DNA of 35,617 nt from Gammaproteobacteria bacterium (GTDB lineage Bacteria; Pseudomonadota; Gammaproteobacteria; Steroidobacterales; Steroidobacteraceae), in contig PKWJ01000014.1 of NCBI GenBank assembly GCA_003132025.1, forward strand, positions 19,553-55,169, written 5' to 3'. This document shows positions 15,524-23,560 of the stretch, one piece after another. Under the pieces are notes generated by a model. That model was given only the letters and a program-made list of their open reading frames with translations, had not been told where the DNA came from and searched no databases. The position numbers and the translations under genes were made by a program. Each line of letters starts with the position of its first letter. Position 1 is the stretch's first letter.

Positions 15524-16669
15524 CTAGCGGCCGGCAAGCGCATCAACCACTTGCAGCCTGGCGGCCCGCAAGGCCGGCGGCACCGCGGTGATCAGCGCCA
15601 CGAGCACTGCTCCTACAAGGCCGAATCCGACCACGCTCAGCGGCATGGAAAGGCCGGGTACGAACTTACCGGCGTATGGGAATACCCCTGTCGCCAGAGC
15701 AAGTCCGACGAGCGCCGCGAGTATGCATATGAGCAGACATTCGCCGACGACCAGGAGAAAAATTGGGCGATCACCGAACCCCAGGGTCTTAAGCACTGCG
15801 AACTCCGGCGTCCGCTCGCGAATCGTCTGCATCATCATCGTGGTGATGGAGAACAGCAGCGCCACCAGCACCGCGCCCACGACTGAGCGGATGAGGAAGT
15901 TCAGGTCGCCAATCGCGCGCATCTGCTGTTGTGCAATCTCCCGCAGCGAGCCTGTCTTGGTCTCATTGGAGGAATTGCCGAACGCCCGATCGATGGTGTC
16001 GGACATCTCCGCTGCACGCTTGGGATCCGCGATTATCGCGTAGAAGTTTCGCACCGTACCCTTGTTGAGCACCCGCGCTTGATCCAGATAGTCGTAGTTG
16101 CCCACGATGAAACCTGCTTCGCCAGGCTCATGATCCGTGAACGTGCCTACGATCTGGAAGCTCCACGTTCCCGACCCGTCGCTCTGCAGCGTGGTCGAGG
16201 TCAGGGGGATCCGGTCCCCGACGTGCCAGCCGTATTTTTTGCCGATATCCGCGGTGATCAGCGCGCCGTCGCGGGTGTTCTTGAGGGCCTCGAGGTCCTT
16301 CGGTGCTACCTGGAACATTTCCGGCACCAGCGTCACCCACAGTTCGCTCGGCCGGATTGCCAGCACGTATACCGGCTGAGTCGGCTTCTGATAGGTCCCG
16401 AGGAAGCCGTCGGCAAAGTCCACGCTTTGCATGCCGGGGATCGATCGCAGTCGATCGAGGTAGGAAATTGGTAGCGGCGTGCCGCCGAAATCGGCGGGAG
16501 TAACGAGCAGCAGGTCGGCGCGAGTCTTGGCAACCGCCCGATCCACGCCGGTCTTCATCCCCTGCAGGACACCGAACAGCGCGAAGGCCACCGCGACCTG
16601 CAGCAGGACCAGAGCGGTGCGCCCGGGCTTGCGCCAGATTCCGGACCAGAGCAGCGGCAGGTATTTCAC
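15524..16669 (-). CDS. FtsX/MacB-type ABC transporter permease (first permease)
   Basis: This 381-residue permease has the same layout as its downstream partner: an N-terminal helix after RKPGRTALVLLQVAVAF, a periplasmic MacB-like domain (about 45-260), and three helices ending AVPPALRAARLQVVDALAG. The cytoplasmic coupling segment RERTPEFAVLKTLGFGDRPIF is typical of FtsX proteins. It starts at a GTG that overlaps the ATPase stop (GTGA), showing translational coupling. It differs clearly in sequence from the second permease, so the transporter is probably a heterodimer, as in LolCDE, rather than a MacB homodimer. Confidence 0.9.
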   Translation of the reverse strand: MKYLPLLWSGIWRKPGRTALVLLQVAVAFALFGVLQGMKTGVDRAVAKTRADLLLVTPADFGGTPLPISYLDRLRSIPGMQSVDFADGFLGTYQKPTQPVYVLAIRPSELWVTLVPEMFQVAPKDLEALKNTRDGALITADIGKKYGWHVGDRIPLTSTTLQSDGSGTWSFQIVGTFTDHEPGEAGFIVGNYDYLDQARVLNKGTVRNFYAIIADPKRAAEMSDTIDRAFGNSSNETKTGSLREIAQQQMRAIGDLNFLIRSVVGAVLVALLFSITTMMMQTIRERTPEFAVLKTLGFGDRPIFLLVVGECLLICILAALVGLALATGVFPYAGKFVPGLSMPLSVVGFGLVGAVLVALITAVPPALRAARLQVVDALAGR

Positions 16670-17361
16670 GCCACGGCCTTCGCGGCAGCATCGACCAACT
16701 GTCCTTTATCGACCTGTAGCTGGCGCGAGGCGTAGCTTGCGGCCTTGGGATCGTGGGTAACCATGATGATGGTCTTGCCGTACTGGCGATTCAGCGTCTG
16801 CAGCAACCCCAGGATCTCCTCCGCGGTATGGCGATCCAGGTCGCCGGTCGGCTCGTCGCAAATCAGGATAGTCGGATCCGCGATCAATGCCCGCGCGATG
16901 GCGATGCGTTGTTGTTGACCCCCGGAAAGCTCGCCCGGTTTGTGCTTGGCGCGATCGGCGAGCCCGACCAGTTGCAGGGCGGCGGCCACCTTACTCCTGC
17001 GCTCAGCGCGCGACAGCGACGTCAGGAGCAGCGGCAACTCTACATTGCGCTCCCCCGATAGTGTCGGCAGCAGGTTGTAGAACTGAAAGATGAATCCGAC
17101 GTGACGCGCGCGCCACTTCGAAAGACCGGAGCCCGACAACTGGTCGAGTCGCTCGCCCGCGACGGTGACTTGCCCGCTGCTCGGTCGATCCAGTCCGCCG
17201 ATCAGGTTCAACAGCGTGGTTTTGCCAGAGCCCGATGGGCCCATGATCGCGACAAATTCCCCCTCCCCGATCTCCAGGTTGAAGTGGTCCAGTACGGCGA
17301 CATTCTGCTTGCCCCGCGTGTAGTGCTTGGAGACGTCCTGGAACGAGACTACCGATGCCAT
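16666..17361 (-). CDS. ABC transporter ATP-binding protein, LolD/MacB type
   Basis: This 231-residue ATPase drives the exporter encoded around it. Walker A GPSGSGKT (41-48), Q-loop FIFQFYNLLPTLS, signature LSGGQQQR (145-152), Walker B ILICDEPTGDLD (165-176) and H-loop His in MVTHDP are all intact. The N-terminal YTRGKQNVAVLDHFNLEI strand-loop and the FYNLLPTLS segment are characteristic of the LolD/MacB group. Unlike MacB, the nucleotide-binding domain is a separate polypeptide. It lies 27 bp after the adaptor gene. Confidence 0.95.
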   Translation of the reverse strand: MASVVSFQDVSKHYTRGKQNVAVLDHFNLEIGEGEFVAIMGPSGSGKTTLLNLIGGLDRPSSGQVTVAGERLDQLSGSGLSKWRARHVGFIFQFYNLLPTLSGERNVELPLLLTSLSRAERRSKVAAALQLVGLADRAKHKPGELSGGQQQRIAIARALIADPTILICDEPTGDLDRHTAEEILGLLQTLNRQYGKTIIMVTHDPKAASYASRQLQVDKGQLVDAAAKAVA

Positions 17362-17388
17362 GAGTACTGCCTTAAGCGGGACTGGTTG

Positions 17389-18630
17389 CTATTGAACGAT
17401 GCGCACTTTCGCTCGATCGGACAACTTGCTCAGATCTCCGGTCGCCACCAGCGCACCAGCCTGCAGGCCCGCCAGGATGGTCTGGTCGTCCGCGTTGCGC
17501 GTACCGAGCCGGACGGTGCGCTGTTCCGCCGTATTGCCGTTGATCACGAACACGATGCCGGAATCGCCGTTGGCCTGGACCGCCTCGGCGGGAACAATGA
17601 CGCCGGGAGGCGCTGCCCGGGAATTTTCACGAGACTCGTGTGCATCATCCAGGAACGCCACGCGGGCGCCCATTTCGGGCACGATGCGCGCATCCTTCTG
17701 CTTGAAGCCGATACGAACCTTTACCGTGGCTTTCGAGCGGTCGGCGGTGGGAATGACCGCAATAACTTCAGCTGGTATCTGCCAGTCGGGATAGGCGTTG
17801 AGCGTGATGGTAGCCGGCTGCTGTGAATGCACGCGATGAATGAAATTCTCACTCACATCCACATCGACCTCGAGCGAATCCATGTCGACGATCTTGGCGA
17901 TGCCGCCGCCGCCCGAGAACTGCGGTGACACAATCTCGCCCGGCTGCGCGTTCTTCACGGTCACCACGCCATCGAACGGCGCCTTGATGACCGTGTCGTC
18001 CTCGTAGCGCTGGTTGACTTCCACGGCCGCTTTGGCGACCGCCAGGTTCCCTTCTGCCACCAGCACTGCGGTATGCGCCGCGTCGTAGGCGGATTTCGAG
18101 GCCTCAGCGGCCTCGGGGCTGATCAAACCCTCGCCCAGTTGCTTCTGATTACGCAGGTACGTCGGCCGCGCGTCATCATCAGCCAGTTTGGCTGCCGATA
18201 GCGCGGCCTCGAGCTGCTGCACCTGTGCCTTGGATTGCTCCAGCGCAGCGCGAGCGTTGGTGTCGTCCAGTCTCGCGATCACCTGGCCTTCCTTGACCGC
18301 CTGACCCTCCTGGACCAATACCTCATTGACCTTGTAGATCGCCTTGGCCGAGACGGTCGCCTGACGCAGCGCCACGACGTAGCCTGAAGCATCCAGCAGC
18401 GATCCGCCGCTCGAGACACCGCCGGCGTTGCCCGCGACTGCCTTGGCGAGCGCCGTATGCACGGGAATGCCGTCGTTGGACAGCCGGAAAGCCCAGACGC
18501 CGGCTGCGCCGACCAGCACGACCAGGATGCCGATGATCACCCATCGCCATCGGATGCCTGGTCCCTGCTGTTGAGGAGACTGGGTGCGGTCAATCCGTAA
18601 CTGGTCGAGAAGCTCGGTCTTGGAATCCAT
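17389..18630 (-). CDS. Periplasmic adaptor (MacA/HlyD family) of ABC exporter
   Basis: This 413-residue membrane-fusion protein has a cytoplasmic N-terminus, a transmembrane helix (about 28-47), and a lipoyl/biotinyl half-motif (KVNEVLVQEGQAVKEGQVIARLDD). A coiled-coil hairpin rich in Ala/Gln/Glu follows, then the second lipoyl half (APFDGVVTVKNAQPGEIVS), beta-barrel and membrane-proximal domains. This is the standard RND/MacA adaptor layout linking an inner-membrane exporter to a TolC-like channel. It lies 15 bp after the outer-membrane component gene and before the ATPase gene, in a single operon. Confidence 0.93.
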   Translation of the reverse strand: MDSKTELLDQLRIDRTQSPQQQGPGIRWRWVIIGILVVLVGAAGVWAFRLSNDGIPVHTALAKAVAGNAGGVSSGGSLLDASGYVVALRQATVSAKAIYKVNEVLVQEGQAVKEGQVIARLDDTNARAALEQSKAQVQQLEAALSAAKLADDDARPTYLRNQKQLGEGLISPEAAEASKSAYDAAHTAVLVAEGNLAVAKAAVEVNQRYEDDTVIKAPFDGVVTVKNAQPGEIVSPQFSGGGGIAKIVDMDSLEVDVDVSENFIHRVHSQQPATITLNAYPDWQIPAEVIAVIPTADRSKATVKVRIGFKQKDARIVPEMGARVAFLDDAHESRENSRAAPPGVIVPAEAVQANGDSGIVFVINGNTAEQRTVRLGTRNADDQTILAGLQAGALVATGDLSKLSDRAKVRIVQ

Positions 18631-18645
18631 GAGAGCGGATCGTCC

Positions 18646-20148
18646 TTATTTCTGTGCTTGCGGGGATTGCGCACCCGCATCGGTGCGGTTCCACCAACCG
18701 CCGCCCAGCGCCTGGAATAGCGTGACCGTATCGGTGTAGCGGCTCGCCACGGCGCGAACGCTGGCAAGGCGTGCCTGCTGGTAGGTCTGCTCCGCCGTCA
18801 GCAGTGACACATAGTTGGCGGCGCCGTCGTCATACTGCCTCTGGATGAAGTCGAGGCTGGCCTTGGCCGCGTTGAGGGCATCGTTCTCAGCCTTGAGCGC
18901 CTGCGCATCGTTGTCGAGCGCCGTGAGCGTATCGGCGACGTTCTGGAACGCCTGCAGCACGGTCAGCCGGTACTGCGCGCTGGATTCCTCATAAGTGTCG
19001 ATCGCCGCACGCCGCTTGGCCCGCAGCGTGCCGCCCTGAAACAGCGGCTGGGTTATTCCCGCGGCGATGCTCCAGGTGTTGGAGCCGGGCGTGAGCAGGC
19101 TCGCGAAGGTCAGGGATTCGCCGCCGTAGGCGCCGGATAAGGTCAGCTGGGGCAGCATATTCGCAGTGGCGACGCCGATCGCGGCGCTCGCCTGGCGCAT
19201 CATCGCCTCCTGCGCCTTGATGTCCGGGCGTTGGGCCACCAGCGAGGAAGGAAGGCTGACCGGCAGATCTTGCGGCAGCGTCAGATCGGACAGGCTGAAT
19301 TCGGCGCGCGCCGCATCGCGCGGGAAATGGCCGGTCAGCACTGCCAGTTGGTGTTCGGCCGCCGCCAGCTGCTGTTGCAGCGGCGGCAGAGTGGCGCGCA
19401 CCGAGGCCAGGTTTGATTGCTGCTGTAGCACGTCGGCGCGCGTCTGGCTGCCCAGTTCGAACTGGCGCTGAATGACGGTGAGCTGTTTTTCCTCGAGCGT
19501 GATGATTTCACGCGTGGCCGCGATCTGATCGCGCACCGAAGCCAGCTGGATCGCGGTCGAAGCAACGTTCGTGGTCAACGTGAGATAGCTCGCCTGGAGC
19601 TTGAAGTTTTGCGCCGCCACTTGCGCCTGCAGCCCTTCGAGTGCGCGCCGCTCGCCGCCGAACAGGTCGAAGGTGTACGAAACGTCGACATTGGCCTGAT
19701 AAACGCTGGTGATGAATCCCGGAAAGCCCGGCCCGATCGTCGCACCGCTGACCTTTTCGCGGGCGGCGTCGCCGTCGCCCTGGAGTTGCGGATAAAACAC
19801 GCCCTCCTGGGCACGCACGTTCTCCCTGGCCGCGAGGAGCGCCGCCTGCTGGGCGGCGATGTCGGGATAGTTCGCCATGGCCTCCGCGATCAGCGCATTG
19901 AGCCGGGTCGAGGCGAACAGCGTCCACCATTGGCCCGGAAGATCGCGACCGAGCTGAAACTGCTGAGCCTCGCCACCGCCGGTAGCAGTGGCCTCGGTTT
20001 GGGCGGGCACGGCTTCGGCGGTATAGCCGTCGGTTGCCGGTGCCGGTGGCGGCTTGAAGTTCGGCCCGACGGCGCAACTCGACAGCAGCAGCGCCACAGC
20101 CAACCCAAGGGCCGTTCCTGACACGCGCACCAGACGGACACTATCCAC
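18646..20148 (-). CDS. NodT-family outer-membrane efflux lipoprotein (TolC-like)
   Basis: This 500-residue channel component begins with a lipoprotein signal peptide: GTALGLAVALLLSSC, with lipobox Cys25. Two repeats of the outer-membrane efflux domain follow, with long Ala/Gln-rich helices and the family segments VDVSYTFDLFGGERRALEGL, RADVLQQQSNLASVRATL and SIAAGITQPLFQGGTLRAKR. It should form the trimeric exit duct for the adaptor-ABC complex encoded downstream. The start is a GTG at 20148. NodT proteins are more often paired with RND pumps, so serving an ABC exporter here is noted from context. Confidence 0.93.
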   Translation of the reverse strand: MDSVRLVRVSGTALGLAVALLLSSCAVGPNFKPPPAPATDGYTAEAVPAQTEATATGGGEAQQFQLGRDLPGQWWTLFASTRLNALIAEAMANYPDIAAQQAALLAARENVRAQEGVFYPQLQGDGDAAREKVSGATIGPGFPGFITSVYQANVDVSYTFDLFGGERRALEGLQAQVAAQNFKLQASYLTLTTNVASTAIQLASVRDQIAATREIITLEEKQLTVIQRQFELGSQTRADVLQQQSNLASVRATLPPLQQQLAAAEHQLAVLTGHFPRDAARAEFSLSDLTLPQDLPVSLPSSLVAQRPDIKAQEAMMRQASAAIGVATANMLPQLTLSGAYGGESLTFASLLTPGSNTWSIAAGITQPLFQGGTLRAKRRAAIDTYEESSAQYRLTVLQAFQNVADTLTALDNDAQALKAENDALNAAKASLDFIQRQYDDGAANYVSLLTAEQTYQQARLASVRAVASRYTDTVTLFQALGGGWWNRTDAGAQSPQAQK

Positions 20149-20384
20149 CGGCCTGATCGCCCGCAGCCATAGGCACGGCTCCAGCGAGCCTTGTGTTATT
20201 CAAGGTGCGCAGCCAGTGGCCAGTGATAAACCGTCGGTGCTCATGGTCGTCTCGCCCTCGCTGAGCCTGTTACCGCAATACCCATACATTACGGAACTGG
20301 TTTCAGCTTTATCGCGGCAGCTGCCGCTTTGGGGTCGCCTTGTCTCCCGTCTCAGCACAGACAACGGATAAGGCAGACAATTCA

Positions 20385-20390
20385 ATTATA
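20385..20390 (-). promoter_or_regulatory. Candidate -10 element for the exporter operon
   Basis: The minus strand reads a perfect TATAAT here, in an AT-rich patch 237 bp upstream of the first exporter gene. No recognisable -35 lies at 16-18 bp, so it may need an activator or be chance. Confidence 0.35.
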
Positions 20391-20541
20391 GAGCGCGACA
20401 GCGATAACCCGTTGATACAAATTGTTTCCGCCACACCCCGGCGGCTCCAATTGCGGTATTGACGTCTCGGCGATATCGGTGGCACCCGCCTGACGCGTGC
20501 GGCCTTGCTACCGACAGCGCTCGGGGCCGGCGAGCGCGCAG

Positions 20542-20568
20542 CCACGCGCGCGCCAGCGGCGCGCGTGG
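20542..20568 (-). terminator. GC-rich hairpin downstream of urcA
   Basis: A perfect 10-bp inverted repeat (CCACGCGCGC / GCGCGCGTGG) with a 7-base loop begins 26 bp after the urcA stop. A stem this stable could end urcA transcription, but no T-run follows, so the call is tentative. Confidence 0.4.
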
Positions 20569-20594
20569 CATCGTCGCGACCGTCAATCGACAAT

Positions 20595-20948
20595 CTACGG
20601 GCGAGGTTTCGGCGCCGACGGCGCCGTTGCGCCCGCAACGATCGAGTGCGGTGCGACTTGTTGCATCGCCATGGCCACGCTTGCGTCGACGCAGGCAACA
20701 TAGTTCGCCTGGTGCGATAGATCGAGCTCATCCGCGAGCTGGGCGCAAAGCTTGCGTGCTGTTTGACGAATCCGCTCGCGGGCGGCGAGCGCTCCCTGGG
20801 GCGTGGACAGATCCAGCCCCGCGATCGACACCTTTGCGCTGCGCGTGACGGAGGCGTCGACCTGCGAGCCCGCCAGGGCGTCCGCGGAACCGATGACGCA
20901 TAGGGCAAGAAGCGCAGTAGAGCGAATGAGCCGCGTAGCAGTTTTCAT
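20595..20948 (-). CDS. UrcA family secreted protein
   Basis: This 117-residue exported protein has a signal peptide of about 26 residues (MKTATRLIRSTALLALCVIG..ALA). The mature part shows the UrcA pattern: KVSIAGLDLSTPQGALAARERIRQTAR, then a Cys (KLCAQL) and a second Cys about 20 residues later in YVACVDASVAMAMQQV, probably a disulfide. The function of UrcA proteins is unknown; they are common in sphingomonads and some gammaproteobacteria. The start at 20948 is fixed by AAAGGAG 9 bp upstream; the in-frame start at 21005 is not needed. The C-terminus ends in Ala/Pro. It is divergent from the winged-helix TolB/TPR gene, 188 bp away. Confidence 0.85.
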   Translation of the reverse strand: MKTATRLIRSTALLALCVIGSADALAGSQVDASVTRSAKVSIAGLDLSTPQGALAARERIRQTARKLCAQLADELDLSHQANYVACVDASVAMAMQQVAPHSIVAGATAPSAPKPRP

Positions 20949-21136
20949 AAGATGATCTCCTTTAGGTTGTGGACGCGATTGGGAATTAACGAGGGCACGC
21001 TGCACGCGGCGGCCGTGCCGAGTCCCGAGGAGGCGTTGAATACCGGTTGAGGATGCGTCAAAGGCGCACTGAAGACGCCTGGCGAGATCATCCGGATGCT
21101 ATATTGTTCAGTAACTTGGGGGTTCTATAGGAGCCG

Positions 21137-23041
21137 ATGGCGGTCGCGGACAACAAGCTGCTTCGAATCGGCGCCTGGCGCGTCGACCCCGCGCTCGATG
21201 AGATTTCGCGCGACGGAGCCGCCGTCAAACTCGAACCGCGCGCCATGCGCGTGCTGTTGTGCCTTGCCGACCACGCCGGCCAGGTCGTTAGCGTCGATCA
21301 GCTGCTGGATGCAGTCTGGAAAGATGTGGTGGTCACACCCGACTCCGTCTATCAGGCAGTGGCCGCTTTGCGGCGAGCACTGGGCGATACCTCGAAAGAG
21401 CCGACCTATATCGCCAATGTAATGCGGCGTGGCTACCGCCTGGTGGCTACGGTGAGCGCCTGGAATGACGCGCCGAGCGCGGCCCCGGACGCGCCAGCAC
21501 CCATGCCCGCGACGACTCACTCGCGAGCGTGGCTGTGGGTGCTGCCGGTCCTGGCTGCGGCATTGGCGATCGCATATCCCATCGTGCCCAAGCTGTGGCC
21601 CTCGACACCGCCCACGGCCGCAGGCGCCAACAGCGGCGCGGCGACGGTCGGCGTGGGCGAAGCGTCGGTCGCGGTGCTGCCGTTCGTCGACGTGAGCGAC
21701 AGCAAGGATCAGGCGGAGTTCGCTGACGGCCTGTCAGTGCTACTCATAGACCGACTGGCGAAGGTGCCGGGACTGCACGTCGCGGCAAGTACCTCGTCCT
21801 TCTATTTCAAAGGAAAGCAGGCGACCGTGCCGGAGATTGCCAAGGCGCTGGGCGTCGCACACTTGCTCGAGGGCACGATCCGCAAGTCGGGCAATACGGT
21901 GTCGATTACCGCGCGGCTGGTACGAGCCGACAATGGCTACCAGGTCTGGTCGGAGACATTCGAGCGGCCGTTGACCGATGTATTCAAGATCCAGAATGAG
22001 ATCGCCGGCGCCGTGGTACAGGTGCTCAAAGTGTCGATCCTCAACCACTACGTACCGGAAGCCGCACCGACCACCAGTGTTGAGGCCTACACCCTGTATT
22101 TTCGGGCGCATTCGAACTCGGTGAGTAACTTGTCGGCCGATTACGATGCAGCCGCTAAGCAATTGCGCTCAGCGTTGGCTCTGGATCCGCACTTCGCCGC
22201 CGCCTGGGGATGGCTCGCGCTGGTGACGGTCTGGAAGTTCGATGCCGCGCGTGCGCCTGGTCTGAACGCCACGGGAGCCGTTCCGACGCCGGCAGCCTGC
22301 GCCGATGCGCGCGCTGCTGCCGAGCGCGCGCTCGAGCTTGACTCGACATTGGTTCAGTCGCACCGAGCCAAAGCGATTGTGCTCCAGTACTGCGACAACA
22401 ACTCGTTGGCGGCGGAGGGCGAATTCAGGCGGGCACTGGTACTGCAGCCCCGCAGTTCAGACGCGCTGCGCTCGTATGCCTGGCTGGCGCTGGGAAGTGG
22501 CCGACTGGATCAGGCATTGCAGCTCTCGCAGCGCGCGGCGTCCCTGGATCCACTCAATCAGTGGAACTTCGCAGTCTTGGGCGACGTGGCGCAAGCGGCG
22601 GGCGATTTCGCCGCAGCCGAGGCGGCGTATCGCAAGGCGGTGGAACTTGGCCCGGCGACCGCGGGCCTGCACGCACTGCTCGCAAACGCATTGCTATCAA
22701 CACACAAGGCAGCGGAAGCGGTGGCTGAGGCGGAACAGGAGCCGGATGCTCAATGGCGCGATGGCGCTCTGCTGTTTGCGCTCGAGGCGGCGGGACGCAA
22801 CAGCGACGCTGACCGCGCCATCGCTGCGTATGAGCTGAAATACGCCGACACAGATCCTGGTGCGATCGCCGCGTTTTATGCCTGCCGCCACGACACCCAG
22901 CGTACCATCCAGTGGCTCAGCCGCTTCCACGCGACGTATCAGGGCGAATACCACGACGTTCCGAACCGGGAGGCATGCATTCACAACGTGGAGTCGGATG
23001 CGAGCTATAAGGCATGGCGGCAGACATTGAAGGCACCATGA
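21137..23041 (+). CDS. Winged-helix DNA-binding - TM - TolB-like/TPR protein (CadC-like architecture)
   Basis: This is a 634-residue protein. The N-terminal OmpR/ToxR-type winged helix (about 8-104) reads LLRIGAWRVDP, then LEPRAMRVLLCLADHAGQVVS, ending TYIANVMRRGYRLVATV. A membrane helix follows at about 131-150, then a TolB-like module from SVAVLPFVDVSDSKDQAEFADGLS through LEGTIRKSGNTVSITARLVRA and DGYQVWSETFERPLTDVFKIQ-like strands to about 310, and then TPR repeats with paired helices to about 560. By analogy with CadC/ToxR it may be a membrane-embedded transcription factor reading a periplasmic signal; the target is unknown. TAGGAG supports the ATG at 21137. It shares its TolB module with the truncated TIR protein at 3291-4295. 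Confidence 0.88.
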   Translation: MAVADNKLLRIGAWRVDPALDEISRDGAAVKLEPRAMRVLLCLADHAGQVVSVDQLLDAVWKDVVVTPDSVYQAVAALRRALGDTSKEPTYIANVMRRGYRLVATVSAWNDAPSAAPDAPAPMPATTHSRAWLWVLPVLAAALAIAYPIVPKLWPSTPPTAAGANSGAATVGVGEASVAVLPFVDVSDSKDQAEFADGLSVLLIDRLAKVPGLHVAASTSSFYFKGKQATVPEIAKALGVAHLLEGTIRKSGNTVSITARLVRADNGYQVWSETFERPLTDVFKIQNEIAGAVVQVLKVSILNHYVPEAAPTTSVEAYTLYFRAHSNSVSNLSADYDAAAKQLRSALALDPHFAAAWGWLALVTVWKFDAARAPGLNATGAVPTPAACADARAAAERALELDSTLVQSHRAKAIVLQYCDNNSLAAEGEFRRALVLQPRSSDALRSYAWLALGSGRLDQALQLSQRAASLDPLNQWNFAVLGDVAQAAGDFAAAEAAYRKAVELGPATAGLHALLANALLSTHKAAEAVAEAEQEPDAQWRDGALLFALEAAGRNSDADRAIAAYELKYADTDPGAIAAFYACRHDTQRTIQWLSRFHATYQGEYHDVPNREACIHNVESDASYKAWRQTLKAP

Positions 23042-23071
23042 TGCGCCGAGCTTGCGTCCAGGCCTGTGACT

Positions 23072-23560
23072 TCAGCCGGCGTCGCGTTCCGGCATGACCG
23101 CCGTCTCATCCGCAATCATGGCCTCAAGCCGGTCCAGATCCGGCACCAGCGGCGTCTCGTTGAGCATGCGTACCTGGCACAGCACCGGCATGCGCTCGGG
23201 GAAGCTGCGCGAATTGTCCGGCCGCACGACATCGTTGCTCACGCGCACCAGCTGCGGGAAACCCTGCGACACGATGGCGATGTAACCCGACTCGGCCCGG
23301 CCGCCAAGCGCATGGAACACCACGATGCGCGATCGATTGTTGGTCAGCGGGATCACCATGCCGCATGCGCCTTCGAACGACACCAGCGGCAGCGAGCGTG
23401 CATTCCAGTTCACCATCCCGAGGTACCAGGGCGGCGCACTGTCCAGCGGCGATGGCGCCTGATATCCGATCACTTCGGCCACGCAGGCCCGCGGTACCAG
23501 GAGTCTCGCATCCGCGAGCGGGATCAGCAGGCTGTAGACCTCGGCGATGCGCTCGGTCAT
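23072..23560 (-). CDS. chpC: CheW-like protein ChpC
   Basis: This 162-residue protein is a single CheW-like domain: YSLLIPLADARLLVPRACVAEVIGY, then WYLGMVNWNARSLPLVSFEGACG, VVFHALGGRAESGYIAIVSQGFPQLVRV. CheW domains bridge chemoreceptors and CheA kinase. Position identifies it: it is the last gene of the Chp operon, its ATG overlapping the chpA stop (ATGA), as chpC follows chpA and chpB in Pseudomonas. Here chpB (CheB methylesterase) is missing between them. ChpC in Pseudomonas is accessory and may link extra receptors to ChpA. It converges on the winged-helix gene. Confidence 0.88.
   Translation of the reverse strand: MTERIAEVYSLLIPLADARLLVPRACVAEVIGYQAPSPLDSAPPWYLGMVNWNARSLPLVSFEGACGMVIPLTNNRSRIVVFHALGGRAESGYIAIVSQGFPQLVRVSNDVVRPDNSRSFPERMPVLCQVRMLNETPLVPDLDRLEAMIADETAVMPERDAG

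Larger units (their letters stand above)
20149..20594. other. 446-bp intergenic stretch between exporter operon and urcA
   Basis: I see no convincing gene here. The stretch holds a probable -10 element for the exporter operon (20385-20390), a GC-rich hairpin downstream of urcA (20542-20568), and an AT-richer patch at about 20370-20460. Short open frames on both strands lack ribosome sites and family resemblance. Confidence 0.6.

Noticed and set aside
20200-20385. 61-residue minus-strand frame upstream of the exporter operon, possible leader peptide
   Set aside because: It begins with TTG overlapping the candidate -10 element and lacks a ribosome site; the internal ATG gives only 14 codons.
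20309-20908. 199-residue minus-strand frame overlapping urcA
   Set aside because: Arg/Pro-rich translation, overlaps the well-supported urcA in another frame, no family resemblance.
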